From: Acidiferrobacterales bacterium
GTDB taxonomy: Bacteria > Pseudomonadota > Gammaproteobacteria > Arenicellales > JAJDZL01
DNA length: 64,000 nt
Assembly: GCA_028820695.1 (NCBI GenBank)
Contig: JAPPIB010000042.1
Span: 1-64,000, forward strand
Direction of reading: 5' to 3'
This document shows, piece by piece, positions 15,035 to 24,646 of this stretch. The position numbers were made by a program, and so were the translations under genes. The notes below the pieces were generated by a model, which saw only the letters and a program-made list of their open reading frames with translations, did not search any database and was not told where the DNA came from. How positions within the stretch are numbered: the first letter of the stretch is position 1; every line of letters starts with the position of its first letter.

Positions 15035-15838
15035 ATGACAGGAATGGTCGGAGTGCCAGTATTGGTCGCAATGCTGTTGTTGGTTGCGAGCCCTGTTGCA
15101 ATTGCGGATCGAGAACCTGACTACGAGCGCGAGGAAAGGCTGGCACAAGAGGCAATCGCCGGTTTATTCGATGGTGAAGTCATCTATCTGAATGACGGGA
15201 AAAGAGAATTTCTGTCGTTGCTGTCTGAGCCGGAAGATTCGGAATTCGATGGTGCGGTACTCCTGCTGCATGGCAGGGGTTTTCATCCGGATTGGCCGCA
15301 GGTGGCAGGGCCGTTGCGGGAAGGTCTTGGCGAATTGGGAATCACAACGCTGTCACTCCAGATGCCGGTTCTTGCCAAAGACGCCAAATATTATGAGTAC
15401 CTTGAGATTCTGGACGAGTCATTCCCTCGAATACAAGTCGGGATTGATTACCTGATGAACAGCAATTATGGGTGGATAGCGGTTGTAGCACATAGTTGTT
15501 CGGTCCACATGACAATGGGATGGATCAAGGAAATTGATAATGTGCCTTTTGACGCTTATGTCGGAATCGGCATGGGTGCCACAGACTACGGACAACCGAT
15601 GCTTGAGGAATTTCCGTTGTCTTCGATTCCCGTTCCGGTACTGGATGTTTTTGGTGATCAGGACTACCCGGCCGTGATCAATGCAGCTGACAGAAGGGCT
15701 GCGGCGATTGTGGCGGCGGGAAATTCCAGGTCACAGCAAATTCAACTGTCGGGACCGGATCATTTTTTTGAAGACTACGAAGACGTTCTGGTCGAGACCG
15801 TTGGAGAGTGGATACTGGCCGCTCGCAAGCCTGAATGA
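15035..15838 (+). CDS. Secreted alpha/beta-hydrolase, DUF3530-like
   Basis: About 267 residues starting with a signal peptide (MTGMVGVPVLVAMLLLVASP, cleavage likely near VAIA-DREP). The mature part has a hydrolase pattern: GAVLLLHGRGFHPDW (oxyanion HG), a nucleophile-elbow candidate VVAHSCSVHM (AHSCS in place of GHSxG), PVLDVFGDQDYP (acid) and SGPDHFF (His), matching DUF3530-type proteins. The frame is open further upstream but that segment overlaps the previous gene in another frame, so I use the ATG at 15035. Convergent with phoU, 2 bp apart. The substrate is unknown. Confidence 0.7.
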   Translation: MTGMVGVPVLVAMLLLVASPVAIADREPDYEREERLAQEAIAGLFDGEVIYLNDGKREFLSLLSEPEDSEFDGAVLLLHGRGFHPDWPQVAGPLREGLGELGITTLSLQMPVLAKDAKYYEYLEILDESFPRIQVGIDYLMNSNYGWIAVVAHSCSVHMTMGWIKEIDNVPFDAYVGIGMGATDYGQPMLEEFPLSSIPVPVLDVFGDQDYPAVINAADRRAAAIVAAGNSRSQQIQLSGPDHFFEDYEDVLVETVGEWILAARKPE

Positions 15839-15840
15839 AG

Positions 15841-16581
15841 TTACTCCTGTTTCAGGATTTCATCAATATCGAGATGTCTGATATCCTCACCCTTGACATA
15901 AAAGATCACGTGCTCGCAAATATTGCAAAGTCGGTCACCGATTCTTTCGAGTGAACGAATTGCCCATAGGGTCTCAATTGCGTCAGGCACGGAATTCGAC
16001 TCGGCCATCATCCATTTTTTTATTTTCTTGAGGGTCGTTTCAAACTTCTTGTCGACTTTCTTGTCTTTTCTGATCAGGGTGAGCGCTCCGGCATCATCTT
16101 CCTGTTCGAACACGCGCAATGTCTGAATCAGCAACTTGTGCACTCGTGCAGCCAGTTCTTCAATATCATCATCTTGCGGAGAATCTCCGCCATTGGAAAC
16201 AACTCTGCTGCCCATCTCGAACACCCGGTGCACCTCGTCTCCCATACGTTCCATATCGTTCACCGTCTTGATGATCATGATGATGAATCTGAGGTCGCTC
16301 GCAATCGGTTGCCGTCGGGCGAGGATCTCGACACATTCCCTGTCAATCTCGACTTCAAGATTGTTGATCACTGTCTCGGTTTCCAAAACTTCACGTTCGA
16401 GTAACCGGTCACCGTGAATGAGAGATTGGATTGCGCGCCTCAACTGTTTTTCAATCAGTTGCCCCATCTCGAGTGTTCTGTCACTCAGTTGTCGGAGTTC
16501 GACGTCGTACTTTGCTGAATAGTGGCCTGATATCATCGTTTTCGAATTAACAATCGGTGCTGATTTTACCTGGATTGTCAT
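15841..16581 (-). CDS. phoU: Phosphate signalling regulator PhoU
   Basis: A PhoU of about 246 residues with two three-helix PhoU domains. Signature segments are ISGHYSAKYDVELRQLSD, RRQPIASDLRFIIMIIKTVN with DMERMGDEVHRV (domain 1 metal-binding helix) and TLWAIRSLERIGDRLCNICE (domain 2). It links the PstSCAB transporter to PhoR/PhoB and damps the Pho response when phosphate is sufficient. The start is uncertain: an upstream ATG at 16614 and an inner one at 16536 are possible, and none has a strong ribosome site. It is divergent from pstS instead of closing the pst operon as in E. coli. Confidence 0.92.
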   Translation of the reverse strand: MTIQVKSAPIVNSKTMISGHYSAKYDVELRQLSDRTLEMGQLIEKQLRRAIQSLIHGDRLLEREVLETETVINNLEVEIDRECVEILARRQPIASDLRFIIMIIKTVNDMERMGDEVHRVFEMGSRVVSNGGDSPQDDDIEELAARVHKLLIQTLRVFEQEDDAGALTLIRKDKKVDKKFETTLKKIKKWMMAESNSVPDAIETLWAIRSLERIGDRLCNICEHVIFYVKGEDIRHLDIDEILKQE

Positions 16582-17097
16582 CGTTGAGATAGTTTGTGCA
16601 CGAGACGCCAACATGGGGGTCGGCGACGAATGTCTAGTTCAACACTGTGGAAATCATCTGCATTGATTTTTGATCTGCTAATTAATTGTACTTTATCCGC
16701 CACTTAGGCTGTGCAAGTTTAAATCGAATGAAATGATGAATTAAGTGCGCTCATCTCCAGACGGTTGGCAGGCAAAACGCGTTCGGAAGGTTGCACCAAG
16801 CGTCCAATGCCGGCGGAAGAGCCGATCGAGAACAGCTGGCAGGGTGCCGTTGCATTCGAAATCCCCTGTCTGGAAAAGAGTTACATAATTTAACAGGAAT
16901 ATCCTTATAGAACGATTGACTGTCACGTTCCGATTACGATCGGCAAACTGCCATGAATAAAGGAGTCTTGGAACCACAGGGGCAATAAAACTTGACAAAC
17001 ATGAATATTTCGCTAAATTAGCCAATGAAACTGTTTAGTTTCTGAACCCTTTTTTGATGACCTTACAGGTCGACATTTTCTTCTTCAGGAGATTGAA
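16582..17097. other. Divergent phoU-pstS intergenic region with promoter candidate
   Basis: About 515 bp with no convincing gene; a 94-codon minus-strand frame at 16741-17025 has no family resemblance. A plausible pstS promoter is TTGACA at 16992-16997 with TAAATT at 17014-17019 (16-bp spacing). Single Pho-box half-sites (CTGTCAC near 16919, CTGCCAT near 16948) are visible but not as the 11-bp-spaced pair that defines a Pho box. A small palindrome CCGAT-TACG-ATCGG lies at about 16930. Confidence 0.35.
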
Positions 17098-18168
17098 ATG
17101 GTCCATTTGGCATCAAATCTCAGGGGTTACCTGACTGTTCTGGCTGTGATGCTAGGGTCCTTTCCGATGGCTGTTCAAGCTGACGAACGAGACTATATCA
17201 GTATTGTTGGATCTTCTACGGTCTATCCTTTTGCAACGGTGGTTGCGGAACGTTTTGGAACCGGTACGGAGTATCCAACTCCAATTATTGAATCGACAGG
17301 CTCCGGCGGCGGTCTGAAACTGTTCTGTACAGGTATCGGAGTCAAGCATCCTGACATCACGAATTCCTCAAGGCGGATCAAGCAATCTGAAGTCGATCGC
17401 TGTGCAAAAAGTGGTATTACAGGAATCGTCGAAGTTAAGTTCGGGTACGACGGTATTGTCATTGCGAATTCAGTTGAAGCCGAGCCATTCGTTTTGACGA
17501 GAAGAGAGATTTTTCTTGCGCTTGCGAAGCATGTTCCTTCGCCGGATGACTCTGAGACATTGGTCACAAATCCTTACAAGACATGGAAGGATGTCAATCC
17601 TGAATTACCTGATGCGGCGATCCGCGTTCTCGGACCACCACCGACATCGGGTACTCGAGATGCATTCGCCGAACTCGCTCTTGAGGGTGGTTGTGAGACT
17701 TTCGAATGGATCAAGGCAATTGAAATATCTGACAAGAAGCGCTACAAGTCGATCTGTCACGCTGTTCGTGAAGACGGTGCGTGGGTTGAAGCCGGTGAAA
17801 ATGACAATATCATCGTTCAGAAATTGAACGCGGATAAACAATCGCTTGGGGTTTTCGGATTCAGTTTCCTGGATCAGAATTCAGATCTGGTACAAGGCGC
17901 TGTTATTGATGGCGTTGCCCCTGAGTTCGAAAATATTGCAGACGGCTCCTATGCCATCTCTCGCTCCCTGTACTTCTACGTTAAATCTGCACACATCAAC
18001 CTGATTCCTGGAATCAAGGACTATGTTGCAGAATTTACCAACGAGCGTGCTTGGGGTGATGACGGCTATCTGGTGGACAAAGGAATGATCCCCATGCCAG
18101 AAGCCGAACGTTCTGAGTTTAAGACAGCCGCCAAGGAACTAAGGTCCGTCAAACTCGCTTCCCATTGA
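17098..18168 (+). CDS. pstS: Phosphate-binding periplasmic protein
   Basis: A 356-residue PstS. The signal peptide is roughly residues 1-28 (YLTVLAVMLGSFPMAVQADE). The mature protein shows the phosphate-site segments ISIVGSSTVYPFATVVAERF (SST loop), STGSGGGLKLFCTGIG and GPPPTSGTRDAFAELALEGG, the STGSGGG and SGTRD loops being the classic phosphate contacts. CAGGAG lies 7 bp before the ATG. First gene of pstSCAB; expected to deliver phosphate to PstCA and to be induced by phosphate starvation. Confidence 0.95.
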   Translation: MVHLASNLRGYLTVLAVMLGSFPMAVQADERDYISIVGSSTVYPFATVVAERFGTGTEYPTPIIESTGSGGGLKLFCTGIGVKHPDITNSSRRIKQSEVDRCAKSGITGIVEVKFGYDGIVIANSVEAEPFVLTRREIFLALAKHVPSPDDSETLVTNPYKTWKDVNPELPDAAIRVLGPPPTSGTRDAFAELALEGGCETFEWIKAIEISDKKRYKSICHAVREDGAWVEAGENDNIIVQKLNADKQSLGVFGFSFLDQNSDLVQGAVIDGVAPEFENIADGSYAISRSLYFYVKSAHINLIPGIKDYVAEFTNERAWGDDGYLVDKGMIPMPEAERSEFKTAAKELRSVKLASH

Positions 18169-18387
18169 ATTGACGGTTTGGAGTGAACCATTGTTGGTTC
18201 GACCAACGGTTGACAAAACCCGGGATAGTCGAGCTTGTCCGCAAGATTCATAAAGTCAAGAGTGTCAGGCAATGCATCAACTACCATTTCGGATCACAAG
18301 AGTCTGCAATTTGCAGTCTGCGCGATACCGGTCGAATAATGAAGCTTTTGAATTTGCTGCAATGATCAATGACAGGATGAGTGGCGC

Positions 18388-19779
18388 ATGAACGCCTGGA
18401 CATTGGCAATCATCATGCTTGTGATGTCGTCGCTGTTCTACGCGATTGCGAAAAAACGTTCACTGCGAATTGCCGAAGGTATCGGAGGTATCAGGAATCT
18501 GCATTCCGCACCAAGGTATTACGGCGTTGTCGCGGCCGCCCTGTTCGCGATTCCAGCGCTATCAGTGCTTGGTTTGTGGATCAGTGTGGACGAAAGCATC
18601 ATATTACGCATGGTATTGTCCGAATTCTACGCAGACATGCAGTTCGCTGATCAGGCCGATAAGGACTGGGTGGTCAGTCAGATCCAGATTTACGCCCAGT
18701 CGGGCCAGCTTGTTGCGACAGAGAATGTTCAGGTCCTGACCGCAGCAGCAGATCGTTATCAGCATCTGGTCAATCTAAGCGACACCTTGCGTAACGCATC
18801 GATACTGGTGCTGGGCGCGATTATCAGTTTCATATTCATTGTCTTGATCTCCGCAAAAGTACGTGCTCGCGTAATTGCTGAGTCAATCACCAAGCTGTTG
18901 CTCCTAGCCAGTTCCCTGATTGCAATTTTTACAACGCTGGGAATCGTTCTATCGGTATTGTTTGAGGCCATATTGTTTTTTCAGAAAGTCCCCGTACATG
19001 AATTTCTGTTTGGACTCGAGTGGAGCCCTCAGATTGCGATTCGAGAGGATCAGGTCGGGTCGTCAGGTTTATTTGGAAGTGTACCGCTGTTTACTGGGAC
19101 ACTGCTTATTGCCGCAGTAGCGATGGGTGTTGCGGTGCCGGTCGGCTTGCTATCAGCGATTTATCTGGCCGAATACGCCTCGACGAAAGTCCGTTCGTTC
19201 GCAAAACCCGCACTGGAGATCCTTGCAGGTGTTCCGACTGTAGTGTACGGCTTCTTTGCGATACTTGTAGTCGCGCCCTTGCTTCGAGAGTTTGGTTTTA
19301 CGCTGGGACTCGACATTGCGCAGGAAAGCGCTCTGGCGGCGGGTGCGGTCATGGGAATTATGATTGTTCCATTTGTATCGTCACTAACCGATGATGTCAT
19401 TACCGCATTGCCGCAGTCGATCCGGGAAGCATCTTTGGCTTGCGGGGCAACGAAGTCGGAAACCATCAAGAAGGTCGTGCTTCCAGCAGCACTGCCGGGA
19501 ATAGTAGGATCGCTTCTACTCGCGGTTTCCAGGGCGATTGGAGAAACGATGATTGTCTTGATGGCTGCCGGCCTGGCAGCCAGACTGACTGTAAACCCAC
19601 TGGAGTCGGTCACGACCGTAACGGTGCAAATCGTCACGCTTCTCGTTGGCGACCAGGAATTTGACAGCGCAAAGACACTTGCGGCATTTGCGCTGGGACT
19701 GACACTGTTTGTCGCAACACTGCTGTTGAACGTTACGGCACTGTATATCGTTCGCAAGTATAGTGAACAATATGAATAG
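18388..19779 (+). CDS. pstC: Phosphate ABC transporter permease PstC
   Basis: A 463-residue permease, longer than the roughly 320 residues of E. coli PstC because of an N-terminal extension (about 1-170) with extra membrane segments (WTLAIIMLVMSSLFYAIAKK, YYGVVAAALFAIPALSVLGL, ASILVLGAIISFIFIVLI). The ABC-permease core follows, with the EAA loop SIREASLACGATKSETIKKV and AIGETMIVLMAAGLAARL. It lies 219 bp after pstS, a gap with no gene, and overlaps pstA by 17 bp. Confidence 0.92.
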   Translation: MNAWTLAIIMLVMSSLFYAIAKKRSLRIAEGIGGIRNLHSAPRYYGVVAAALFAIPALSVLGLWISVDESIILRMVLSEFYADMQFADQADKDWVVSQIQIYAQSGQLVATENVQVLTAAADRYQHLVNLSDTLRNASILVLGAIISFIFIVLISAKVRARVIAESITKLLLLASSLIAIFTTLGIVLSVLFEAILFFQKVPVHEFLFGLEWSPQIAIREDQVGSSGLFGSVPLFTGTLLIAAVAMGVAVPVGLLSAIYLAEYASTKVRSFAKPALEILAGVPTVVYGFFAILVVAPLLREFGFTLGLDIAQESALAAGAVMGIMIVPFVSSLTDDVITALPQSIREASLACGATKSETIKKVVLPAALPGIVGSLLLAVSRAIGETMIVLMAAGLAARLTVNPLESVTTVTVQIVTLLVGDQEFDSAKTLAAFALGLTLFVATLLLNVTALYIVRKYSEQYE

Positions 19780-21052
19780 CGTTGAAGCTCAGCAATCAAA
19801 GGTGGTGTGGGAGAGTCCTCACTTCAGAAAGCGTCTGAAAAGACGCAATTCTGCCGAAGTGCGTTTCAAATGCTATGGCCTCGGTGCGGTAATACTGGGC
19901 GTGATATTTGTCTTTTCGCTATTCGCTAGCATTGCGGTCAATGGGATCAGTTCGTTTTGGCAGACTCAGATCCAACTGGAGGTCCACTTTGACTCGGGCG
20001 ACATCGATGCAAACGATCTGCGAGGCGGGAATTATGGCAAATTGATCAAACAGGCGATGTACAAGCAGTTTCCAGACGTTACCAAGCGCAAGCAGAAACG
20101 GGAACTCTCGAGAATTGTCAGCATCGGAGCCAGTTTCATCCTGCAGCGACTGGTTGCAGATGATCCGTCACTTCTCGGCACGACGAAGACACTGTGGGTG
20201 CCGGTGGATGATGAATTCGATATGCTGTTCAAGCACGATATCGGGAGGGACGGCAGGTCTCGTTTGTCCAAAAATCAGATTGACTGGTTTGATCAGTTGG
20301 TTGATCGCGGATTGATTCAAAGTCGGTTCAACAAGTTGTTCTTGACCGCTGGTGACTCCAGGGAACCTGAGCTCGCAGGTTTGCGAGGGGCGTTGACAGG
20401 GTCATTTCTGATGATCTTGGTTACTTTGCTGATATCTTTTCCGGTCGGTGCGGCCGGTGCGGTTTATCTACAGGAATTTGCGCCGCGCAATCGGTTTACA
20501 GACATTATCGAAATCAATATCAACAACCTTGCTGCAGTGCCCTCGGTCGTTTTTGGCTTGCTGGGCTTGGCCGTCTTCATTAATTTCTTCGGCATGCCCA
20601 GATCGGTACCGCTGGTGGGTGGGCTGGTATTGAGTCTGATGACGATTCCGACGATTATCATCGCTGGTCGAGCTGCGTTGAGGGCCATTCCTCCATCAAT
20701 ACGCGAAGGATCGCTTGCACTTGGAGCATCAAAGACTCAAACTGTGATACAGGAAGTTGTTCCGCTCGCGATGCCGGGATTTCTTACGGGCACGATAATC
20801 GGATTGGCGCAGGCTTTGGGTGAAACTGCACCTCTGCTGATGATTGGCATGGTCGCATTCATTGTGGACATACCCGGCGGTTTACTGGACCCTTCGACGG
20901 CTCTTCCGGTACAGATCTACCTGTGGGCGGACAGCCCTGAGCGGGCTTTTTTGGAAAAAACTTCAGGGGCGATATTGATTCTTCTGGGCTTTTTGTTCAC
21001 AATGAACGTTGTAGCAGTGATATTACGACGCAAATTTGAAAGAAAGTGGTAG
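19763..21052 (+). CDS. pstA: Phosphate ABC transporter permease PstA
   Basis: A 429-residue permease with an enlarged periplasmic insertion (about residues 60-200, containing SGDIDANDLRGGNYGKLIKQ) between its first membrane helix and the conserved core. The core has FLMILVTLLISFPVGAAGAV, the EAA loop SIREGSLALGASKTQTVIQE and AQALGETAPLLMIGMVAF. The GTG at 19763 and an ATG at 19772 are both possible starts inside the end of pstC. It pairs with PstC to form the channel. Confidence 0.92.
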   Translation: MNNMNSVEAQQSKVVWESPHFRKRLKRRNSAEVRFKCYGLGAVILGVIFVFSLFASIAVNGISSFWQTQIQLEVHFDSGDIDANDLRGGNYGKLIKQAMYKQFPDVTKRKQKRELSRIVSIGASFILQRLVADDPSLLGTTKTLWVPVDDEFDMLFKHDIGRDGRSRLSKNQIDWFDQLVDRGLIQSRFNKLFLTAGDSREPELAGLRGALTGSFLMILVTLLISFPVGAAGAVYLQEFAPRNRFTDIIEININNLAAVPSVVFGLLGLAVFINFFGMPRSVPLVGGLVLSLMTIPTIIIAGRAALRAIPPSIREGSLALGASKTQTVIQEVVPLAMPGFLTGTIIGLAQALGETAPLLMIGMVAFIVDIPGGLLDPSTALPVQIYLWADSPERAFLEKTSGAILILLGFLFTMNVVAVILRRKFERKW

Positions 21053-21091
21053 GTTTGACACTTCGCCAGACATGCATTGGAGGTAAGTGAC

Positions 21092-21955
21092 GTGGAAATG
21101 GAAACAGAGGCAGTTACCGAAAAAGAAAGAATTGTCATTCATACCGATACTTCCAGATTTGGTGCCGATGATTCCGCACAAGCAGGCAAGAGTTCCATCG
21201 AGAATCGTATGACGGTCGAAAATGTTGATGTCTATTACTCGGACAATCATGCCATCAAAGATGTGAGTCTGGAAATTCGGGCGAACGAAGTTTTGGCAAT
21301 AATCGGGCCGTCAGGATGTGGCAAGTCAACCTTCTTGCGATGTCTGAATCGGATCAATGACATCATCGACGGTTGTCGGATCACCGGCAGTATCAAGCTC
21401 GACGGCAAGGATGTCTACCGCAGTGGATTGGATGTAGTTGAGCTCCGAGCGCGTGTGGGGATGGTTTTTCAAAAGCCGAATCCATTTCCCAAATCGATCT
21501 ACGACAATGTGGCGTATGGCCCACGGTTGCACAGTCTGGTAAGCAATCAGGCCGAGACCGATGAAGTTGTCTACTCGTGTCTTGAGAGAGTCGGACTGCT
21601 GTCTGAAGTCAGTGACAGAATTCAGAATTCCGGAACCGAATTGTCTGGTGGTCAGCAGCAACGGTTATGCATTGCGAGAGCGATCGCAGTCCAGCCCGAG
21701 GTCATACTGATGGACGAGCCGTGTTCCGCACTGGATCCGATCGCTACCGCCAGGATTGAGGACTTGATTGATGAACTGCGTTCACAATATTCGATCGTAA
21801 TTGTGACGCACTCAATGCAACAGGCTGCCAGAGTGTCGCAGAGAACGGCATATTTCAACCTCGGTGAATTAATCGAACTTGGCGACACAAGCGAAGTCTT
21901 TACCAACCCCAAGCATCAGCTCACCGAAGATTACATCACCGGAAAGTTTGGCTGA
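21092..21955 (+). CDS. pstB: Phosphate ABC transporter ATPase PstB
   Basis: About 287 residues. After an acidic leader of about 40 residues comes the PstB core: [16 protein letters not shown], Walker [40 protein letters not shown], the signature [17 protein letters not shown] and Walker [22 protein letters not shown] prefer the GTG at 21092, correctly spaced from GGAGG at 21079-21083, over the TTG at 21077 that overlaps it. Last gene of the operon. Confidence 0.94.
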   Translation: MEMETEAVTEKERIVIHTDTSRFGADDSAQAGKSSIENRMTVENVDVYYSDNHAIKDVSLEIRANEVLAIIGPSGCGKSTFLRCLNRINDIIDGCRITGSIKLDGKDVYRSGLDVVELRARVGMVFQKPNPFPKSIYDNVAYGPRLHSLVSNQAETDEVVYSCLERVGLLSEVSDRIQNSGTELSGGQQQRLCIARAIAVQPEVILMDEPCSALDPIATARIEDLIDELRSQYSIVIVTHSMQQAARVSQRTAYFNLGELIELGDTSEVFTNPKHQLTEDYITGKFG

Positions 21956-21966
21956 TTGTTGTCGAT

Positions 21967-21982
21967 CTGGGGTTTTCCCCAG
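21967..21982 (+). terminator. Hairpin after pstB, terminator-like
   Basis: A perfect CTGGGG-TTTT-CCCCAG stem-loop, enlarged by flanking CGAT/ATCG bases, begins 11 bp after pstB. No clear T run follows, so termination efficiency is doubtful. The rest of 21983-22229 holds no gene. Confidence 0.45.
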
Positions 21983-22229
21983 CAGATCGCATTGCGATTA
22001 TTTGACTCCTTTTCCAAGCGCCGGGTGATTTGCACGATACTGTAGTTGTTGACCGCGCGCTTCAGGCAGTTTTGTCAATCTATTCCATGTCAATTCCCCG
22101 CTATAACCCGAAAACTTTTCGAAGTGAGCACGGTCAAATTGAAGATCTTCAAGGACTGATCGAATTTGCGTCTATTGCGCAATGACTTTGATATACAATG
22201 ATTCTCGTTTTTTTACTCGAAACGTCAAT

Positions 22230-23027
22230 ATGTCAAGTCAAGTAGTTCAAGCAGCCGAATCGCCTTACGCTTTGGAAGTGGATAATATCCACAAGAGTTT
22301 CGGTAACGTGGAGGTCTTGAAGGGAATCTCCCTGAACGCCAATGATCAAGATGTGATTTCCATTCTCGGAAGTAGTGGTTCAGGAAAGAGCACCTTCTTG
22401 CGCTGTATCAATTTGCTGGAGACTCCCACCTCTGGCTCTGTTCGAGTCAAGGGAGAATTGATCGAAATGAAGCAGTTGCGAAACGGCCAGACTGTTCCAA
22501 GCGACAGAAAACAGGTTGATCGCATTCGTTCGCGCCTCGCCATGGTTTTTCAACAATTCAACCTGTGGTCGCATATGACGGTCATGGAAAATGTTTGTGA
22601 GGCACCCGTCCATGTATTGAAAGTTCCCAAGAAAGAGGCACGCGAACATGCTGAATCTGTCCTCCAAAGGGTGGGCCTGTTTGATCGCAAGGATTATTAC
22701 CCGGCGCACCTTTCCGGCGGTCAGCAGCAAAGAGCGGCAATCGCCAGGGCGCTTGCAATGGATCCGGACTTGATGCTGTTTGATGAGCCTACCTCAGCAC
22801 TGGACCCCGAGTTGGTCGGTGAAGTCTTGCGTGTCATGCGCGGACTGGCTGAAGACGGAACAACGATGTTGGTTGTTACCCATGAAATGGGATTTGCCAG
22901 AGAAGTATCCAATCGAGTGATGTTTCTGCATCAAGGCAGGGTAGAAGAGGACGGATTGCCAGCTGAGGTGTTTGATAGCCCAAAATCGGAACGATTCAAG
23001 GAATTCCTGTCGGGCAGTTTGAAATAA
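22230..23027 (+). CDS. Polar amino-acid ABC transporter ATPase (HisP/AotP-like)
   Basis: About 265 residues. Motifs are Walker [19 protein letters not shown], the Q-loop [18 protein letters not shown] typical of HisP/Aot[18 protein letters not shown], Walker [15 protein letters not shown] and [17 protein letters not shown] use the ATG of MSSQVVQ (22230); an upstream in-frame ATG (22182) adds an unlikely leader. It is followed by a binding protein and two permeases, a complete basic or polar amino-acid importer. The substrate (lysine, arginine, ornithine or histidine class) is inferred from the binding protein. Confidence 0.88.
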   Translation: MSSQVVQAAESPYALEVDNIHKSFGNVEVLKGISLNANDQDVISILGSSGSGKSTFLRCINLLETPTSGSVRVKGELIEMKQLRNGQTVPSDRKQVDRIRSRLAMVFQQFNLWSHMTVMENVCEAPVHVLKVPKKEAREHAESVLQRVGLFDRKDYYPAHLSGGQQQRAAIARALAMDPDLMLFDEPTSALDPELVGEVLRVMRGLAEDGTTMLVVTHEMGFAREVSNRVMFLHQGRVEEDGLPAEVFDSPKSERFKEFLSGSLK

Positions 23028-23052
23028 GTTTTATAACAATGTTCAGGAGAAT

Positions 23053-23838
23053 ATGACTATGAGAAAAGCACTAGCAATTTTCGTCGCACTTGTAATTTCC
23101 ATGTCGGGTGCGATTGCGGTAGCGAAAGACTGGACCAAGATTAGAATTGGCGTTGAGGGTGCCTACCCTCCGTTCAGTGCTGTGACAACAACTGGTGAGC
23201 TGCACGGATTCGATATCGATATCGCCAATGCATTATGTGACGAAATTGGTGCTGAATGCACACTCGTTCAGCAGGATTGGGACGGCATTATTCCAGCACT
23301 GCTTGCGAGAAAATATGACGCGATAATTGCGTCAATGTCGATTACAGAAGAAAGGAAGAAAAAGGTTGCTTTCTCAAACAAATACTACAGCACTCCTGCA
23401 AAATTTGCCCAGATGAAAGGTGCGGGCAATGAAATCAGCGCAGAGGGGTTGGCTGGCAAGACAGTCGGTGTTCAGCGCGCGACGACTCACGACGGTTTTC
23501 TTACCGGTGAATTCGGCGACACAGTGGATATCAAACGATACGGAACTCAAGACGAGGCCTACCTGGATGCAAATTCCGGCCGGGTAGATCTGTTGCTTGC
23601 TGATTCTGTTGCCATGGCGGAAGGGTTTCTCTCTACTGAACACGGGCAGAATTGGGAATTCGTAGGACCTGGTTATTCGGACCCGAAGTATTTCGGTGAA
23701 GGGGCAGGAATCGCGATTCGAAAAGGTGACGAAGATCTGGTGGAAGCGTTCAACAAGGCAATTGCCACGATCAGAGCCAATGGGGTATACGCGGAAATCA
23801 ACGCCAAGTACTTTGATTTCGATGTTTACGGTGAGTAA
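23053..23838 (+). CDS. Amino-acid-binding periplasmic protein (ArgT/HisJ-like)
   Basis: A 261-residue family-3 solute-binding protein with a signal peptide (LAIFVALVISMSGAIAVA). The mature protein begins WTKIRIGVEGAYPPFSAVTT and continues GFDIDIANALCDEIG, VQQDWDGIIPALLARKYDAI and SMSITEERKKKVAFSNKYY, the standard ligand-site strands of lysine/arginine/ornithine-binding proteins. CAGGAGAA precedes the ATG. It feeds the two permeases downstream, with a strong hairpin between. Confidence 0.9.
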   Translation: MTMRKALAIFVALVISMSGAIAVAKDWTKIRIGVEGAYPPFSAVTTTGELHGFDIDIANALCDEIGAECTLVQQDWDGIIPALLARKYDAIIASMSITEERKKKVAFSNKYYSTPAKFAQMKGAGNEISAEGLAGKTVGVQRATTHDGFLTGEFGDTVDIKRYGTQDEAYLDANSGRVDLLLADSVAMAEGFLSTEHGQNWEFVGPGYSDPKYFGEGAGIAIRKGDEDLVEAFNKAIATIRANGVYAEINAKYFDFDVYGE

Positions 23839-23862
23839 GCCGGCGAACTGACACTCTTCATA

Positions 23863-23892
23863 CAGACTGTCAGCTTGACGGCTGGCAGTCTG
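23863..23892 (+). promoter_or_regulatory. Intercistronic hairpin between binding protein and permeases
   Basis: A 12-bp stem with a single G-U pair (CAGACTGTCAGC with GCTGGCAGTCTG) and loop TTGACG. It lacks a T run, so it probably stabilises the upstream mRNA or attenuates, giving more binding protein than permease, as known in many ABC operons. Confidence 0.6.
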
Positions 23893-23923
23893 CATATCAA
23901 TCTCTGTTTGAATCAATACCACA

Positions 23924-24640
23924 GTGCATGAGTTTCTGACCGAATTGTTTAGCGGCTTTCTGGGCGGGTATCTTTACCCGTTCATTCTCGAAGGCATGTT
24001 GCTGACAGTTCAACTCGCGATTTTTTCCCTGTTCATAGCACTTGCGTTGGGCATGCTTGGCGCAGTAGCAAAGTTGTCATCCAACAGAGTCGCGCGACTT
24101 GTCGCCGGTGCGTACACTACGCTCATCCGAGGTGTACCGGATATAGTCCTGATGTTCATTATCTTTTTCGGTGGACAGTTGCTTGTCAATGCCATTGGCG
24201 ACAGACTCGGACTTGACTACATCGAGGTCAGTGAATTTACAGCCGGTGTCATAACGATCGGATTTATTTTCGGAGCGTATATGGCGGAAACATTCCGAGG
24301 TGCGATATTGGCGGTTCCGCGCGGCGAGATTGAAGCAGGATTTGCCTACGGCATGACCTCGCTTCAGGTATTTCGCCGAATTACCTTTCCCGCGTGTGTA
24401 AGACATGCCATACCGGGATTTGGAAACAACTGGCTGGTATTGGCGAAGACAACTGCCTTGGTATCAGTGATTGGATTGGAGGATATGGTTTTCCGTGCTA
24501 CGCAGGCCGGGGGATCATTAAGGCAACCGTTTACCTTTTATTTTGTAGTCGCGCTTTTGTATCTGGTCATTACCGCGGTGTCGGATGGCGGGTTGCGTTG
24601 GATGGAAAAACGTTATAGCGCGGGTGTGCGAAAGGCGTAA
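23924..24640 (+). CDS. Amino-acid ABC transporter permease (HisQ-like)
   Basis: A 238-residue HisMQ-family permease, GTG start. Membrane segments include FILEGMLLTVQLAIFSLFIA, IVLMFIIFFGGQLLVNAI and FYFVVALLYLVITAVSDGGL. The EAA-type cytoplasmic loop is GEIEAGFAYGMTSLQVFRRI. It pairs with the permease encoded 6 bp downstream. Confidence 0.88.
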   Translation: MHEFLTELFSGFLGGYLYPFILEGMLLTVQLAIFSLFIALALGMLGAVAKLSSNRVARLVAGAYTTLIRGVPDIVLMFIIFFGGQLLVNAIGDRLGLDYIEVSEFTAGVITIGFIFGAYMAETFRGAILAVPRGEIEAGFAYGMTSLQVFRRITFPACVRHAIPGFGNNWLVLAKTTALVSVIGLEDMVFRATQAGGSLRQPFTFYFVVALLYLVITAVSDGGLRWMEKRYSAGVRKA

Positions 24641-24646
24641 GGTCAA

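Noticed and set aside
16915-16955. Possible Pho box before pstS
   Set aside because: Only isolated half-sites, not spaced as a direct repeat of 11 bp, so I do not call a Pho box.
16741-17025. 94-codon minus-strand frame between phoU and pstS
   Set aside because: No motif, no ribosome site, and it lies in the promoter region of pstS.
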